A stretch of 35,191 nt of DNA from Oxalobacteraceae bacterium (GTDB lineage: Bacteria > Pseudomonadota > Gammaproteobacteria > Burkholderiales > Burkholderiaceae_D). The notes beneath the pieces are model-generated. The model was not told the origin of the DNA and searched no databases. It was given only the letters and a program-made list of their open reading frames with translations. Where the stretch lies: positions 1 to 35,191 of the forward strand of contig CANGJE010000022.1 of the NCBI GenBank assembly GCA_947454305.1, read 5' to 3'. Position numbers and translations under genes: made by a program. Below, in pieces: positions 17,227-29,139 of this stretch; within the stretch, counting starts at the first letter, position 1; every line of letters starts with the position of its first letter.

Positions 17227-18180
17227 ATGAAAGTTTTCCGCGGACTTCCTAATCCCCATGCACGCCTTCCGTGCGCGCTCACTATTGGTAATTTTGATGG
17301 TGTGCACGTAGGACATCAGGCCCTGCTGGCCGAGGTATGCGATGCCGCTGGCCGTCTCGGAATCGAGTCGGCCGTCATGACATTTGAGCCGCACCCGCGC
17401 GAGTTTTTTGCTGCGCTGGCAGGCGATGCAGGTCAGCCCCCATCGCGAGTCGCGAATCTGCGCGACAAGCTGCAAGCACTCGAAGCCGCGGGCGTAGACC
17501 GCGTGTTTGTTGAACATTTCAATGCACGCTTCGCGGCAATGAGTGCGGAAGATTTTATTCAAAAGCTGCTAGTGGATGGCTTGCAGGTGAAGTTTCTCAT
17601 CGTGGGTGATGATTTTCGTTTTGGCGCAAAACGTACCGGTGATTTTTCTATGCTGCTGGAAGCTGGAAAAAAGTTAGGGTTTGAAGTCAAGTCACTCGCC
17701 ACCGTCACCCATAACAGCACACGCATTTCCTCATCAGCTGTGAGAGCCGCTTTGCAAAGCGGTGATTTCACCCAAGCGAAAGATTTACTAGGTTCTGCGT
17801 ATTCTATTTCTGGTCGTGTTCAGCATGGTCAAAAACTTGGACGCACTCTTGGCTTTCCAACCTTGAATCTACGCATAGGGCATCGACATCCCGTATTGAA
17901 CGGCATCTTTGTCGTTCAGGTACATGAACTAAGTAACGACCCATTACCAGCAGTCGCAAGTTTAGGCGTGCGCCCCACCGTTGAAGACGATGGTCGTATG
18001 CTGCTTGAAGTACATATCTTCGATTACGATGCAAATTGCTACGGCAAGTTAGTACGCGTCGAGTTTTTGCACAAACTGCGTGATGAAGAAAAATATACTG
18101 ACCTTGAAACATTAACGGATGCCATCGCCGCGGATGCTCGTGCAGCACGCGATTTTTTTGAGACCCTTTCCCTCACCTGA
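17227..18180 (+). CDS. ribF: Bifunctional riboflavin kinase / FAD synthetase
   Basis: RibF converts riboflavin to FMN and then to FAD. The 317-aa protein has the N-terminal FMN adenylyltransferase domain with [16 protein letters not shown] (HxGH-type nucleotidyl transferase motif), FVEHFN and [13 protein letters not shown], then [10 protein letters not shown]. The C-terminal riboflavin kinase domain begins about residue 185 and has [13 protein letters not shown] and NGIFVV. It opens the ribF-ileS-lspA-coaBC-dut gene run; ileS begins four bases after its TGA. Confidence 0.97.
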   Translation: MKVFRGLPNPHARLPCALTIGNFDGVHVGHQALLAEVCDAAGRLGIESAVMTFEPHPREFFAALAGDAGQPPSRVANLRDKLQALEAAGVDRVFVEHFNARFAAMSAEDFIQKLLVDGLQVKFLIVGDDFRFGAKRTGDFSMLLEAGKKLGFEVKSLATVTHNSTRISSSAVRAALQSGDFTQAKDLLGSAYSISGRVQHGQKLGRTLGFPTLNLRIGHRHPVLNGIFVVQVHELSNDPLPAVASLGVRPTVEDDGRMLLEVHIFDYDANCYGKLVRVEFLHKLRDEEKYTDLETLTDAIAADARAARDFFETLSLT

Positions 18181-18184
18181 ACCC

Positions 18185-21046
18185 ATGTCTGAAAATAGTA
18201 AAAAAAACGAAAATAAATATCCGGTCAACATGACCGAGACCGTCTTCCCTATGCGCGGCGATCTCGCTAAACGTGAACCGCAATGGGTCGCAGAGTGGCA
18301 AAAGAAAAATATTTACAAGCGCGTACGCAAGGCTTCAGCCGGTCGCCCTAAATTCATCTTGCATGATGGCCCTCCCTATGCCAACGGCGATATTCATATC
18401 GGCCACGCCGTTAACAAGATACTCAAAGACATGATCGTCAAAACGCGGCAGCTGGAGGGCTATGACGCGCAGTATGTACCTGGCTGGGACTGCCATGGTA
18501 TGCCGATTGAAATTCAAATTGAAAAGCAGTACGGTAAAAATTTGCCGACCGCTGAGGTGCTGAGTAAATCGCGAGCTTATGCCTCAGAACAAATAGAACG
18601 TCAGAAAAAAGATTTTATTCGTCTCGGTGTGTTGGGTGATTGGGATAACCCGTATACAACGATGAATTTTCGTAATGAAGCCGATGAGATTCGTGCGCTC
18701 GGCAGTATTCTCGATAAGGGTTTCGTATACCGTGGATTAAAACCTGTTAATTGGTGTTTTGATTGCGGATCAGCCTTAGCCGAAGCTGAAGTTGAATATC
18801 AAGATAAGCGCGACCCCGCGATTGATGTGGCTTTTCCTTTCGCAGAACCTGAGCGAGTTGCAAAAGCCTTTGGACTAACGACGCTGCCATCAAAAAAAGG
18901 CTACGTCATTATCTGGACAACAACTCCTTGGACTATCCCGTCGAATCAAGCACTGAATGTTCATCCTGAATTTACCTATGCTCTGGTGCAGGCTGATCGA
19001 CAGGGCGAAAAAATTCTGTTGATACTCGCGCAGGATTTAGTCGAGAGCTGTTTATCACGCTACGGTTTGCAAGGCGACGTGATCGCCACATGTACTGGTG
19101 AAGCACTAGCACAGATTAATTTTCATCACCCTCTGCATACTACCGATAAAGCTTACGATCGCTTGTCTCCCGTTTATCTAGGCGATTACGTTACAACCGA
19201 TGCGGGTACAGGCATTGTGCACTCGGCACCTGCTTATGGCATTGAAGATTACGCATCGTGCAAAGCGCACGGCATGAAAGATGATCAGATACTCAGTCCA
19301 GTGATGGGTGATGGTCGCTATGCCAGCTCACTCGCCCTGTTTGGTGGCATGACGATATGGGAAGCATCGAAGCCTATCTGTAGTGCACTTGAAGTCGCAG
19401 GGCATTTATTTAAGCTGGTGATGTTTGATCACAGCTATATGCATTGCTGGCGCCATAAAACGCCTATCGTTTATCGCGCCACCTCGCAATGGTTTGCCAG
19501 TATGGATAACAAACCTAAGCAAGGCAATGCGTCGTTACGTGAAACAGCGCTAAGCTCTATTGAAGCAACGCGTTTCTTCCCTTCATGGGGTAAAGCGCGC
19601 TTGCACGGCATGATTGCAAATCGTCCTGACTGGACGCTATCGCGTCAGCGTCAATGGGGCGTGCCCATGGCCTTTTTTGTGCACAAAGAAACGGGTGAAC
19701 TGCATCCTGAAACTCCAGCGCTGTTAGAAAAGGTTGCCAAGCTCGTTGAGCAGCACGGTATCGAAGCGTGGCACAGCTTAGATCTACAAAGTTTTCTGGG
19801 GAGCGATGCTGCGCATTATGAAAAAAATCGCGATACCCTGGATGTGTGGTTTGACTCAGGTACGACTCACCAAACTGTCTTGCGTGGCTCGCACGCTAAT
19901 GAATCGCACTTCCCTGCTGATTTGTATTTAGAAGGTTCAGATCAACATCGGGGTTGGTTCCACTCGTCGCTACTGACATCTTCCATGCTGAATGGCTGCG
20001 CCCCCTACAAAGCTTTGCTAACGCATGGCTTTGTGGTTGATGGCGAAGGTAAGAAAATGTCTAAGTCCAAGGGTAACGTTGTCGCGCCACAAAAAGTCTC
20101 TGACTCGCTAGGCGCAGAAATTCTTCGTTTGTGGGTAGCGGCTACCGATTACTCGGGTGAGCTATCGATTTCAGATGAAATTTTAAAACGTGTTGTTGAG
20201 AGCTACCGTCGTATACGAAACACGTTGCGGTTCTTGCTAGCCAATACTTCTGATTTCGATCCCACTAAAGATGCGGTCGCTATCGATCAGCTACTAGAAA
20301 TTGACCGCTATGCGCTGGCACGCATGAATCAGCTGCAAAGTGAAATTCGTCAGCACTTTGAGGAATATGAATTTCATCCAGTCATTGCAAAACTACAAAT
20401 GTACTGCTCGGAAGATTTGGGGGGTTTTTATCTCGATATTCTGAAAGATCGTTTGTACACAGGCGGCACTACATCGCTAGCACGTCGTTCAGCACAAACA
20501 GCAATCTGGCATATTACTCAAAGCTTGCTGCGCTTAATGGCACCGATTCTTTCCTTTACTGTTGAAGAAGCTTGGTCTGTGTTTGCCAGCAAAGAGATGT
20601 ATCAGCAAAGCGATGAAACGATTTTTACGCAATCGTTCTACAACCTGCCTCAGATTAGCGAATCAGACGCTTTGCTACAAAAATATCAATCGATTCAAGA
20701 AATTCGTGCTGAGGTCCTCAAACAACTGGAAGAAGTTCGCGTATCAGGAGCGATTGGCTCATCACTACAAGCAGAAGTCGATGTGCATGCGAGTGGCGAC
20801 AAGCTCGTATTGCTACAAGAGCTCGGTGACGATTTGAAATTTGTTTTAATTACATCGGCGGCGACCGTTACAGCGTGCAGCTCTGCTTCTGAGGAAAAAA
20901 TCGTCGTAACAGCTTCCGCGTATAAAAAATGTGAACGCTGCTGGCATTACCGCGCCGATGTGGGCGCACATGCTGAACATCCCGGCTTGTGCGGACGCTG
21001 CCATGCCAATTTATTTGGCGCTGGCGAAAAACGTCGCATTGCTTAA
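18185..21046 (+). CDS. ileS: Isoleucyl-tRNA synthetase
   Basis: Class I synthetase that charges tRNA-Ile and edits mischarged valine. The HIGH motif is at residues 71-74 after [10 protein letters not shown], and KMSKS is at 624-628. The CP1 editing domain with [13 protein letters not shown] lies between them. The C-terminal zinc knuckle is present (CERCWHYR, then CGRC), which marks the common bacterial type. I start at the ATG at 18185 (953 aa): this gives the usual N-terminus leading to [17 protein letters not shown] longer frame from 18119 would overlap ribF and add 22 residues without homology. It is tightly coupled to ribF. Confidence 0.98.
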   Translation: MSENSKKNENKYPVNMTETVFPMRGDLAKREPQWVAEWQKKNIYKRVRKASAGRPKFILHDGPPYANGDIHIGHAVNKILKDMIVKTRQLEGYDAQYVPGWDCHGMPIEIQIEKQYGKNLPTAEVLSKSRAYASEQIERQKKDFIRLGVLGDWDNPYTTMNFRNEADEIRALGSILDKGFVYRGLKPVNWCFDCGSALAEAEVEYQDKRDPAIDVAFPFAEPERVAKAFGLTTLPSKKGYVIIWTTTPWTIPSNQALNVHPEFTYALVQADRQGEKILLILAQDLVESCLSRYGLQGDVIATCTGEALAQINFHHPLHTTDKAYDRLSPVYLGDYVTTDAGTGIVHSAPAYGIEDYASCKAHGMKDDQILSPVMGDGRYASSLALFGGMTIWEASKPICSALEVAGHLFKLVMFDHSYMHCWRHKTPIVYRATSQWFASMDNKPKQGNASLRETALSSIEATRFFPSWGKARLHGMIANRPDWTLSRQRQWGVPMAFFVHKETGELHPETPALLEKVAKLVEQHGIEAWHSLDLQSFLGSDAAHYEKNRDTLDVWFDSGTTHQTVLRGSHANESHFPADLYLEGSDQHRGWFHSSLLTSSMLNGCAPYKALLTHGFVVDGEGKKMSKSKGNVVAPQKVSDSLGAEILRLWVAATDYSGELSISDEILKRVVESYRRIRNTLRFLLANTSDFDPTKDAVAIDQLLEIDRYALARMNQLQSEIRQHFEEYEFHPVIAKLQMYCSEDLGGFYLDILKDRLYTGGTTSLARRSAQTAIWHITQSLLRLMAPILSFTVEEAWSVFASKEMYQQSDETIFTQSFYNLPQISESDALLQKYQSIQEIRAEVLKQLEEVRVSGAIGSSLQAEVDVHASGDKLVLLQELGDDLKFVLITSAATVTACSSASEEKIVVTASAYKKCERCWHYRADVGAHAEHPGLCGRCHANLFGAGEKRRIA

Positions 21047-21074
21047 CCACTTACGAGCTGATAAGAACCTCACT

Positions 21075-21554
21075 ATGTCAAAAAAATCAGCAGGTCTGAC
21101 GCTCTGGTTGGGTATTGCGATGATCGTTGTATTGATTGATCAGCTGAGTAAAATTACGCTGAGCAGGATGATGGTATTTGGTCAGTCTGATACTGTCACT
21201 TCTTTCTTCAATTTAGTGATGGTCTATAACCGCGGTGCAGCGTTTAGTTTTTTGGCAGATCAACCTGGCTGGCAGCGTTATTTTTTTGCGGGCGTGTCCT
21301 TGCTCGCGTCACTGTTAATTATCTGGATGCTCAAGCGCCATTCAGGCCAGCGCTTGTTTTGCTGGGCCATGACGTTGATACTTGGCGGTGCGCTGGGTAA
21401 CCTTATTGATCGTATCGCCTACGGCCACGTTATCGATTTTCTGGATTTTCATATCGGTGGTCTTCACTGGCCGGCATTCAATGTGGCCGATAGTGCGATT
21501 ACTCTAGGTGCGATATTGTTTATACTCGACGAACTACGTCGCGTTAATCGTTAG
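21075..21554 (+). CDS. lspA: Lipoprotein signal peptidase (signal peptidase II)
   Basis: LspA cuts the signal peptide of prolipoproteins after Cys lipidation. The 159-aa protein has four membrane segments and the aspartyl-protease residues D121 (GHVIDFLDF) and D139 ([11 protein letters not shown]). Also present are [10 protein letters not shown] and [11 protein letters not shown]. The start at 21075 gives the normal length; longer in-frame starts would lie inside ileS. It sits 28 bases after ileS, a nearly universal proteobacterial pairing. Its substrates would include the four lipoproteins encoded in this window. Confidence 0.97.
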   Translation: MSKKSAGLTLWLGIAMIVVLIDQLSKITLSRMMVFGQSDTVTSFFNLVMVYNRGAAFSFLADQPGWQRYFFAGVSLLASLLIIWMLKRHSGQRLFCWAMTLILGGALGNLIDRIAYGHVIDFLDFHIGGLHWPAFNVADSAITLGAILFILDELRRVNR

Positions 21555-21571
21555 CGAAAGTCCATGCAATC

Positions 21572-22759
21572 ATGAGCCTCGCCGGAAAAAATATAGTCTT
21601 GGGTCTGACTGGCGGCATTGCCTGTTATAAGGCGGCTGAGCTTGCACGCGGCTTGGTAAAAGCGGGAGCTAGCTGCCAAGTCGTCATGACGGAGGCTGCG
21701 CGTCATTTCATCACTCCAGTGACTCTGCAAGCGCTTTCAGGCAAACCTGTTTTTACTGATCAGTGGGATAGCCGTATTTCCAACAACATGGCGCACATTG
21801 ATTTGTCTCGGCATGCTGATGCTGTATTGATTGCACCGTGCTCTGCAGATTTCATGCGCAAACTAGTACATGGCGCAGCCGATGATCTGCTATCAACGCT
21901 TTGCCTAGCTCGCCCTGCCAACGTACCTCTTTTAGTAGCACCGGCGATGAATGTTGAAATGTGGGACAACCCTGCTACACAACGCAATGTCGTGCAACTT
22001 AAAAAAGATGGCATTACTTTGCTAGGCCCCGCTGCAGGCGATCAAGCCTGTGGCGAAACGGGATTGGGTCGCATGCTCGAGCCCGAACAACTGCTGGAAT
22101 CACTCTCCGCTTTTTTTCAACCCAAGCTACTCGCGGGTAAAAAAGTATTAATTACAGCAGGCCCCACGTATGAACCGATTGACCCTGTGCGCGGGATCAC
22201 GAATCTATCCTCCGGCAAGATGGGCTATGCGATTGCGCGTGCTGCTAGTGCTGCGGGTGCTGCGGTAACGCTAGTCTCTGGGCCAACATCATTACAAGCA
22301 CCTGTCGGTGTCAAGGTATTGCCAGTAACAACGGCACTGGAAATGCGCGATGCGGTGATGGCTAACATTGCGGGCCAACAGGTATTTATCGCCGTTGCCG
22401 CAGTCGCTGATTGGCGTGTGTCCGATGTCAGTACACAAAAAATAAAAAAGCAGGACGGCCAACTGCCTTCCCTCACTTTCGAACAAAATCCTGATATCTT
22501 GGCTGAAGTCGCTGCAATGGCATCACCGCCTTATTGCGTTGGATTCGCCGCGGAGTCGGAGAATCTTCTCGAGCATGGTGCCGCCAAGCGTGAAAAAAAA
22601 CGCATCCCTCTGTTAGTCGGAAATATTGGTCATCAGACCTTTGGCAAAGACGATAACGAACTCGTTTTGTTTGATGCTCAGGGTCACAAGAACCTCGCAC
22701 GCGCCAGTAAGGAAATCCTTGCTAGCAAACTGATAGAAGAAATTGCCCATCGTCTGTAA
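21572..22759 (+). CDS. coaBC: Bifunctional phosphopantothenoylcysteine decarboxylase / phosphopantothenate-cysteine ligase
   Basis: CoaBC carries out two consecutive steps of coenzyme A synthesis. The flavoprotein CoaC half (about residues 1-185) has the catalytic His75 in [11 protein letters not shown], the PAMNVEMW loop with N127 and Cys160 in [13 protein letters not shown]. The CoaB half (about 186-395) starts at [20 protein letters not shown] with the ligase motif [12 protein letters not shown], and later has VAAVADWR and KKQDGQLP. At 395 aa the fusion has the standard length. It lies 17 bases after lspA and 10 before dut. Confidence 0.97.
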   Translation: MSLAGKNIVLGLTGGIACYKAAELARGLVKAGASCQVVMTEAARHFITPVTLQALSGKPVFTDQWDSRISNNMAHIDLSRHADAVLIAPCSADFMRKLVHGAADDLLSTLCLARPANVPLLVAPAMNVEMWDNPATQRNVVQLKKDGITLLGPAAGDQACGETGLGRMLEPEQLLESLSAFFQPKLLAGKKVLITAGPTYEPIDPVRGITNLSSGKMGYAIARAASAAGAAVTLVSGPTSLQAPVGVKVLPVTTALEMRDAVMANIAGQQVFIAVAAVADWRVSDVSTQKIKKQDGQLPSLTFEQNPDILAEVAAMASPPYCVGFAAESENLLEHGAAKREKKRIPLLVGNIGHQTFGKDDNELVLFDAQGHKNLARASKEILASKLIEEIAHRL

Positions 22760-22769
22760 ATGCCACATC

Positions 22770-23219
22770 ATGAAAACCATTGACCTAAAAATTATCGATG
22801 CGCGTATGCGCGAACAACTGCCTAACTACGCAACCGCGGGTAGCGCAGGCCTTGATCTGCGCGCATGTATTGAAGCACCACTCACTATTGAACCTGGTAG
22901 CACACATTTAATTCCAACCGGCTTGGCTATTCATATTGCCGATCCGGCTTATGCCGCGATGATTCTTCCACGTAGCGGACTGGGTCATAAACACGGTATC
23001 GTATTGGGTAATTTGGTGGGACTGATCGATTCAGATTATCAAGGTGAGTTGATGGTTTCGACGTGGAATCGTGGCGCTACAGCATTCGTCTTAAATCCCT
23101 TGGAGCGATTGGCGCAACTGGTGATTGTGCCGGTGCTGCAGGTTGGATTTAGAGTGGTTGATTCATTCGAAGAGAGCGACCGTGGTGTAGGTGGCTTTGG
23201 AAGTACAGGAAAAAAATAA
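22770..23219 (+). CDS. dut: dUTP diphosphatase
   Basis: Dut hydrolyses dUTP to dUMP, which limits uracil in DNA and feeds dTMP synthesis. The 149-aa trimeric-type enzyme has all five motifs in order: [42 protein letters not shown] and the C-terminal [11 protein letters not shown]. The ATG at 22770 gives the normal N-terminus [10 protein letters not shown]; an earlier in-frame start would overlap coaBC. Gene order coaBC-dut is conserved in many proteobacteria. Confidence 0.98.
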   Translation: MKTIDLKIIDARMREQLPNYATAGSAGLDLRACIEAPLTIEPGSTHLIPTGLAIHIADPAYAAMILPRSGLGHKHGIVLGNLVGLIDSDYQGELMVSTWNRGATAFVLNPLERLAQLVIVPVLQVGFRVVDSFEESDRGVGGFGSTGKK

Positions 23220-23231
23220 CGGGAGGTTGTC

Positions 23232-24365
23232 GTGCCGCTGGCAAGTTTTGCAATTTCATGCCGTCAGCATCTCCGACTTAGTCGCTACGTTGTATCGCCG
23301 CTGCTTCTATTCGCATTACTCGGTGCGTGTAGTCAGATTCCTTTGAATTCCAACACATCGACTTCTCGCTCAACAACCACTGCACCATCGGCATCTCAAA
23401 ACACTGGGAACAAAACTACTAGCACGTCCTCTGCCGCGGTACGCGACCCTTTGCTTGATGGTCTATTGCTGAGACAAGAACGTATCTACCGTATCGCCGC
23501 ACCACTGATTATTAAGAATGCAGTGCTTTGTCGAACGCAAGCTCGACCACTGCTTGGATTTACCGCTAAAAATCAATACTCTTATCCACCTGAGCTGACA
23601 GCTGCCGCTCGTCAGAGTCTGGGGCTCGATGAGCGGTTGCAAGTCATGCAGATACTCGATGGCAGTGGTGCGATGCGCGCAGGCCTTAAACGCGGTGACA
23701 TCCTGCAAACGATTCAAGACCTCACTATCCCTACCGGCCCGCAAGCTGAGCCCGAGACAGCCCGCATGCTGTCACCCATCCTTAAAAATCTGAGTGAGCT
23801 AAATATTACTGTCATACGACAGAATCAACCGATAACGGTTAACGTACCGCTCACACTTGCCTGCGCATTTGCTATTGATGTAGGTAATACTCAACTCGTG
23901 AATGCGTATGCCGATGGACGCCGAATATTACTCACGCGGGGCTTACTCGATTGGCTATCTACCGATGAAGATGTGGCAATCATTATCGCGCGCGAAATAG
24001 CGCACAATGTTTTGCAGCATGCTAAACAGCTACAACAAATGGCGACGCTATCAATGGTTATCGATAATTTGTTGTTGTTTAAACCTGATCAAATAGCTGC
24101 AAACAGTAGCAATGGAATCAAGATCACCCCCGAAAAAATGGATCAGGAAGCGGATCGACTGGCTCTTTTTATGTTGGCTCGTGCTGGTTACGACATCGCT
24201 AACTTTACCCACGTGATGCAGAAGCTAGCGCAAACTCCCAATGCATCGCAAGCGCTCACCTACCCAACGCTACACCCTTGGACTGAGGGCAGACAAAGCG
24301 TAATCCAAGCAACTATCAAAGAGATTCGACAAAAACAGTCAGCGAAAAAAGCACTGGTTCCTTAA
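23232..24365 (+). CDS. PDZ/M48-like lipoprotein with degenerate zinc motif
   Basis: A 377-aa protein starting at a GTG with a strong GGGAGG ribosome site seven bases ahead. It has a lipoprotein signal (LLGA-C, Cys33), a Ser/Thr/Asn-rich linker (about residues 40-68) and a PDZ-like segment (about 135-205) with ILDGSGAMRAGLKRGDILQTI. A peptidase M48-like domain follows: LLDWLSTDEDVAIIIAREIAHNVLQHA and, later, EKMDQEADRLALFMLARAGYD. In active M48 enzymes the first motif is HExxH. Here the first His is Arg254, while E255, H258 and the third ligand E306 remain. Zinc binding and proteolysis are therefore doubtful; it may be a pseudoprotease or binding protein of the periplasm. It is 12 bases after dut and is followed by a terminator. 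Confidence 0.85.
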   Translation: MPLASFAISCRQHLRLSRYVVSPLLLFALLGACSQIPLNSNTSTSRSTTTAPSASQNTGNKTTSTSSAAVRDPLLDGLLLRQERIYRIAAPLIIKNAVLCRTQARPLLGFTAKNQYSYPPELTAAARQSLGLDERLQVMQILDGSGAMRAGLKRGDILQTIQDLTIPTGPQAEPETARMLSPILKNLSELNITVIRQNQPITVNVPLTLACAFAIDVGNTQLVNAYADGRRILLTRGLLDWLSTDEDVAIIIAREIAHNVLQHAKQLQQMATLSMVIDNLLLFKPDQIAANSSNGIKITPEKMDQEADRLALFMLARAGYDIANFTHVMQKLAQTPNASQALTYPTLHPWTEGRQSVIQATIKEIRQKQSAKKALVP

Positions 24366-24410
24366 TGCGCTAATCCAAAGATCATCTGATCAATTCGCAG
24401 CGGTGAAAAC

Positions 24411-24440
24411 AAAAAACCCTGAGCAAGCTCAGGGTTTTTT
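24411..24440. terminator. Bidirectional terminator between the M48-like gene and clpA
   Basis: A 14-bp perfect stem (AAAAAACCCTGAGC with GCTCAGGGTTTTTT) has only AA between its arms, so the real loop is probably four bases. A- and T-tracts make it work in both directions for these convergent genes. Confidence 0.94.
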
Positions 24441-24472
24441 ATGAATTTCAAATCCAGACAACGATTAGATCA

Positions 24473-26773
24473 TCATTCAACTTCTACTGTTTCTTGTGGC
24501 GCTGCAGGCGGTGGTGTATCGCTCTCGGCAAAATCCAGTTTGACGTTATCTTTATCATCCAGATCAACAGTCACACGTCCACCTGACACCAGTTTGCCGA
24601 ACAAGAGTTCATCAGCCAGCGCTTTGCGGATCATGTCTTGAATCAGACGTGACATTGGACGAGCTCCCATCAATGGATCAAATCCTTTCTTGCCAAGGAA
24701 TTGACGCAATGATTCGCTGAATACGGCATCGACTTTTTTCTCGTGCAGTTGCTCTTCCAGTTGCATGAGAAATTTATCCACCACACGCAAGATAATTTCT
24801 TCATCCAGCGCCTTGAAGCTGATGATCGCATCCAAACGATTACGGAATTCAGGCGTAAACATACGCTTGATATCAATCATTTCATCGCCTGCTTGCTTAG
24901 ACTCTGTAAAGCCCATGGTTCGCTTCTGCAGACTTTCAGCTCCGGCATTGGTGGTCATGATGATGATCACGTTACGGAAGTCAGCTTTACGACCATTGTT
25001 ATCCGTAAGTGTTCCGTGATCCATCACTTGCAGCAGAATGTTGAACACATCCGGATGCGCTTTTTCTATCTCATCAAGCAGCAACACAGAATGCGGTTTT
25101 TTGGTGACGGCCTCAGTCAACAAACCACCTTGATCAAATCCTACATAACCCGGTGGCGCACCAATCAAACGACTGACGGCATGACGCTCCATGTATTCGG
25201 ACATGTCAAAACGAATCAACTCAATACCTAAGATAAAGGCAAGTTGTTTGGCGACCTCAGTTTTTCCTACGCCTGTAGGACCAGAGAATAAGAACGAACC
25301 AATCGGCTTATCAGTTTTACCCAAACCAGCGCGCGCCATTTTAATAGCGGCAGCCAACGCTTCAATCGCCGGATCCTGACCAAACACCACATTCTTCAGA
25401 TCGCGATCGATCGTCTGCAACTTGGTGCGATCATCTTGATTGACCGATGCTGCTGGCACGCGAGCGATCTTGGAAATGATGTCCTCGATCTCTGGCTTGC
25501 CAATGGTTTTTTTCTGTTTCGATTTTGGAAGAATGCGCTGAGCTGCACCAGCTTCGTCGATGACATCAATCGCCTTATCAGGTAAATGACGGTCGTTGAT
25601 AAAGCGCGCAGCCAATTCAGCCGCTGAGGTCAGCGCCGAAGCGGAGTACTTCACGCCATGATGTTCTTCGAAGCGTGATTTCAATCCACGCAAAATCTGA
25701 ATGGTTTGCTCAACCGTCGGCTCATTCACATCGATTTTCTGGAAACGACGTGACAGCGCATGGTCTTTTTCAAATACACCACGGAATTCAGTGAAGGTAG
25801 TAGCGCCGATACATTTGAGCTGACCACTAGAGAGCGCCGGCTTCAAAAGATTGGATGCATCTAACGTACCGCCCGAAGCAGAACCTGCACCAATGATGGT
25901 ATGAATCTCATCGATAAACAAAATCCCATTAGGATTGTTTTTCATTTGTTTCAGTACCGCTTTCAAGCGCTGCTCGAAATCACCGCGATATTTAGTACCG
26001 GCCAACAAGGCGCCCATGTCTAGCGAGTACACAACGGCGTTTTGCAAAATCTCAGGCACATCACCTTGAGTAACGCGCCATGCAAGGCCTTCAGCAATCG
26101 CGGTTTTACCAACACCTGCCTCACCCACCAACAATGGATTATTTTTACGGCGACGGCACAAGGTTTGAATCACTCGCTCGACTTCGGCTTCACGACCAAT
26201 CAATGGATCGATCTTTCCTTCAGCTGCAAGCTTGTTGAGATTCTGAGTAAATTGGTCGAGCGCACTTTCTTTTTGCTGACCTTCGGAATTGCTTTCTTCC
26301 ACACCTTCAGGCGCTTTTTGCGATTCGGATTGTTGATCCTTACGCACACCATGCGAAATGAAATTAACCACGTCGAGTCGCGTTACTCCCTGCTGATGCA
26401 GGTAGTAAACAGCATGCGAATCTTTTTCACCAAAGATAGCCACCAACACGTTGGCGCCTGTGACTTCTTTCTTACCATTCGAAGCCGACTGTACGTGCAT
26501 GATGGCACGTTGAATGACACGTTGAAAACCTAAGGTCGGTTGAGTATCAACTTCGCTCGTACCGGGGACCGTCGGTGTATTGTCTGTAATAAAGTTGGTG
26601 AGAGTTTTACGGAGGTCATCAACATTCACCGCACACGCACGTAAAACCTCTGCTGCTGAGGGATTGTCTAGTAGCGCAAGCAAAAGGTGCTCGACAGTAA
26701 TAAATTCATGTCGTGCTTGTCGAGCCTCAACAAAGGCCATGTGCAAACTAACTTCAAGTTCCTGGGCGATCAT
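24473..26773 (-). CDS. clpA: ATP-dependent Clp protease ATP-binding subunit ClpA
   Basis: ClpA is a hexameric AAA+ unfoldase that feeds substrates to ClpP. The 766-aa protein has the N-domain (residues 1 to about 145, beginning [14 protein letters not shown]) that docks ClpS. The first AAA+ module has Walker A GEAGVGKT at 217-224 and Walker [14 protein letters not shown]; the second has GPTGVGKT near residue 500 and [15 protein letters not shown]. The hydrophilic C-tail is rich in acidic residues and Pro. I start at the ATG at 26773, which overlaps the clpS stop by four bases (ATGA), a sign of coupled translation; a longer frame would run back into clpS. clpP is not in the window. Confidence 0.98.
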   Translation of the reverse strand: MIAQELEVSLHMAFVEARQARHEFITVEHLLLALLDNPSAAEVLRACAVNVDDLRKTLTNFITDNTPTVPGTSEVDTQPTLGFQRVIQRAIMHVQSASNGKKEVTGANVLVAIFGEKDSHAVYYLHQQGVTRLDVVNFISHGVRKDQQSESQKAPEGVEESNSEGQQKESALDQFTQNLNKLAAEGKIDPLIGREAEVERVIQTLCRRRKNNPLLVGEAGVGKTAIAEGLAWRVTQGDVPEILQNAVVYSLDMGALLAGTKYRGDFEQRLKAVLKQMKNNPNGILFIDEIHTIIGAGSASGGTLDASNLLKPALSSGQLKCIGATTFTEFRGVFEKDHALSRRFQKIDVNEPTVEQTIQILRGLKSRFEEHHGVKYSASALTSAAELAARFINDRHLPDKAIDVIDEAGAAQRILPKSKQKKTIGKPEIEDIISKIARVPAASVNQDDRTKLQTIDRDLKNVVFGQDPAIEALAAAIKMARAGLGKTDKPIGSFLFSGPTGVGKTEVAKQLAFILGIELIRFDMSEYMERHAVSRLIGAPPGYVGFDQGGLLTEAVTKKPHSVLLLDEIEKAHPDVFNILLQVMDHGTLTDNNGRKADFRNVIIIMTTNAGAESLQKRTMGFTESKQAGDEMIDIKRMFTPEFRNRLDAIISFKALDEEIILRVVDKFLMQLEEQLHEKKVDAVFSESLRQFLGKKGFDPLMGARPMSRLIQDMIRKALADELLFGKLVSGGRVTVDLDDKDNVKLDFAESDTPPPAAPQETVEVE

Positions 26774-27090
26774 GCTTCCTCCATCACACACTGCAGCGGG
26801 TGCCCAGCCTTTCGGGCGTGGGTTAAAACAAGCTCTACTTTTGTACTGGCTATATCCTTGGGATAAACCCCGCACAATCCTTTACCATCACGATGCACTT
26901 TCAACATAATTTGTGTAGCGTTCTCACGGTCTTTGTTGAAATATTCTTGAATGATAGCGACCACGAATTCCATCGGGGTGTAGTCATCATTTAGCAACAG
27001 CACCTGATACATGGGAGGCGGCTTAACCGCTTCCTTTTGCTCCTTGGTAATCAGAGCCGTGCCATTGTCATTCTCTTCGTTAGTTGCCAT
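26770..27090 (-). CDS. clpS: ClpS adaptor protein
   Basis: ClpS binds the ClpA N-domain and delivers N-degron substrates. The 106-aa protein has a disordered N-terminal extension and the core [21 protein letters not shown], with the residue pair Asn-Asp that contacts the N-terminal amino group. It then has [29 protein letters not shown], the conserved VHxxGxG helix region. It is directly upstream of clpA with a four-base overlap. A TAGAAT box (27102-27097) lies just before the ATG, but a -35 was not found. Confidence 0.97.
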   Translation of the reverse strand: MATNEENDNGTALITKEQKEAVKPPPMYQVLLLNDDYTPMEFVVAIIQEYFNKDRENATQIMLKVHRDGKGLCGVYPKDIASTKVELVLTHARKAGHPLQCVMEEA

Positions 27091-27424
27091 GCTTCTATTC
27101 TAATGCTTTCATCTACCTGCGTAACAGGTTAAACCAGTCATATCCTTACTCTTTCATCGATATTACGCGCTTTCCTCGCTATGCGCAGGGCGCTAGCTGG
27201 AAAAGGCCCGCCAATCCTGGATTCTCAATAAGTTCCGGCAAGTCTGGTTCTTTTGGCAATTAACTTGACTTTTAGATTTTTTACGCGAACAATGCAAAAG
27301 ATCAATAAACGTGCGGGTTGGCACTAATTGATATAGGAGGAGCAATAATAAGAGGGGGCAGCGTTACGCGAGGCTTCTTGCTTTTAGGGCTCGTGTGATT
27401 CGTTCTTAAAGAAAGACGCTTTTT
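27091..27424. other. Intergenic region between clpS and the cold-shock gene
   Basis: This 334-base gap between divergent genes contains no convincing gene. It holds a small 5-bp hairpin next to clpS (27115-27129), a candidate promoter for the cold-shock gene (27266-27294) and about 124 bases of untranslated leader. The leader includes a strong ribosome-site-like GGAGGAG (27337-27343) that is not followed by a start codon. Confidence 0.6.
27266..27294 (+). promoter_or_regulatory. Candidate promoter of the cold-shock gene
   Basis: TTGACT (27266-27271) and AACAAT (27289-27294) are 17 bases apart. Start near 27301 would give a leader of about 124 bases, in keeping with the long, structured leaders of cspA-type mRNAs. 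The -10 is weak. Confidence 0.45.
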
Positions 27425-27628
27425 ATGGCAACTGGTACTGTAAAGTGGTTTAACGACGCCAAAGGCTTCGGTTTTATCACTCCGGATGATGGTGGCGAAG
27501 ATCTGTTCGCGCACTTTTCCGCGATTCAGATGAATGGCTTCAAAACCCTCAAAGAAGGGCAAAAAGTATCGTTCGAGGTAACGCAAGGCCCCAAAGGCAA
27601 GCAAGCTTCTAACATTCAAAACGCCTGA
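27425..27628 (+). CDS. Cold-shock domain protein (CspA family)
   Basis: A 67-aa single OB-fold protein that binds single-stranded RNA/DNA and melts RNA structure. It begins [20 protein letters not shown] with RNP1 (KGFGFI), followed by RNP2 (DLFAHFS), and ends with the usual [12 protein letters not shown]. The ATG is preceded by only a weak AAAGA ribosome site. The long upstream leader suggests control at the mRNA level, but cold induction cannot be judged from sequence: some family members are constitutive or stationary-phase. Confidence 0.97.
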   Translation: MATGTVKWFNDAKGFGFITPDDGGEDLFAHFSAIQMNGFKTLKEGQKVSFEVTQGPKGKQASNIQNA

Positions 27629-27648
27629 TTACCCATTAGGACCCTCTC

Positions 27649-27678
27649 AAAAACCCCTGGCAAAACCGGGGGTTTTTA
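27649..27678 (+). terminator. Terminator of the cold-shock gene
   Basis: An A-rich/CCCC arm pairs with GGGG/T-rich (AAAAACCCCTGG, CAAAA loop, CCGGGGGTTTTT, one T-G wobble) and is followed by a T-rich run. Confidence 0.92.
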
Positions 27679-27696
27679 TTTTCTGGCGCAGGCCCA

Positions 27697-27754
27697 TCTC
27701 GCTGCAATGATCTGAGACTTTACAGAAATAAGTTTTCCAGATCATTGAGCGAGA
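27697..27754. repeat. 17-bp inverted repeat between csp and icd
   Basis: The arms TCTCGCTGCAATGATCTG (27697-27714) and CAGATCATTGAGCGAGA (27738-27754) are inverse copies apart from one extra G, separated by 23 bases. No U-tract follows on either strand, so it is not an ordinary terminator. It ends 18 bases beyond the icd stop. Confidence 0.8.
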
Positions 27755-27772
27755 ATAATCTCTACCCAGTCA

Positions 27773-29026
<1,254 letters not shown>

Positions 29027-29121
29027 CGTTATCTCCGAAGATTTTGGCGGATAAAGAAATTGTATTTTGCGTCTTGTGAACGGCAAAGCACTTTAATTGA
29101 ATTCTTCGCACTTCTGTTGAC

Positions 29122-29139
29122 ATGTCTTATATAAGACAT
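29122..29139. promoter_or_regulatory. Perfect 18-bp palindromic operator between icd and rluE
   Basis: ATGTCTTATATAAGACAT is its own reverse complement, and a third half-site, ATAAGAC, follows at 29138-29144. A consensus -35 box TTGACA (29117-29122) abuts it on the plus strand, so the palindrome would fill the 17-base promoter spacer; the -10 position (AAGACT) is weak. It looks like a dimeric repressor site. The regulator is unknown, and icd is the more likely target by function. Confidence 0.75.

Noticed and set aside
18119..18184. A longer ileS start
   Set aside because: It overlaps ribF and adds 22 residues without homology; the ATG at 18185 gives the family N-terminus.
20931..21074. A longer lspA start inside ileS
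   Set aside because: It adds 48 residues ahead of a normal first membrane segment, taking the protein well beyond family length.
26774..26875. A longer clpA start
   Set aside because: It would lie within clpS in another frame; the ATGA overlap with the clpS stop and the MIAQELE start settle the shorter form.
27302..27619. A 105-codon minus-strand frame opposite the cold-shock gene
   Set aside because: It is antisense to an obvious cold-shock gene and has no ribosome site or family signs.
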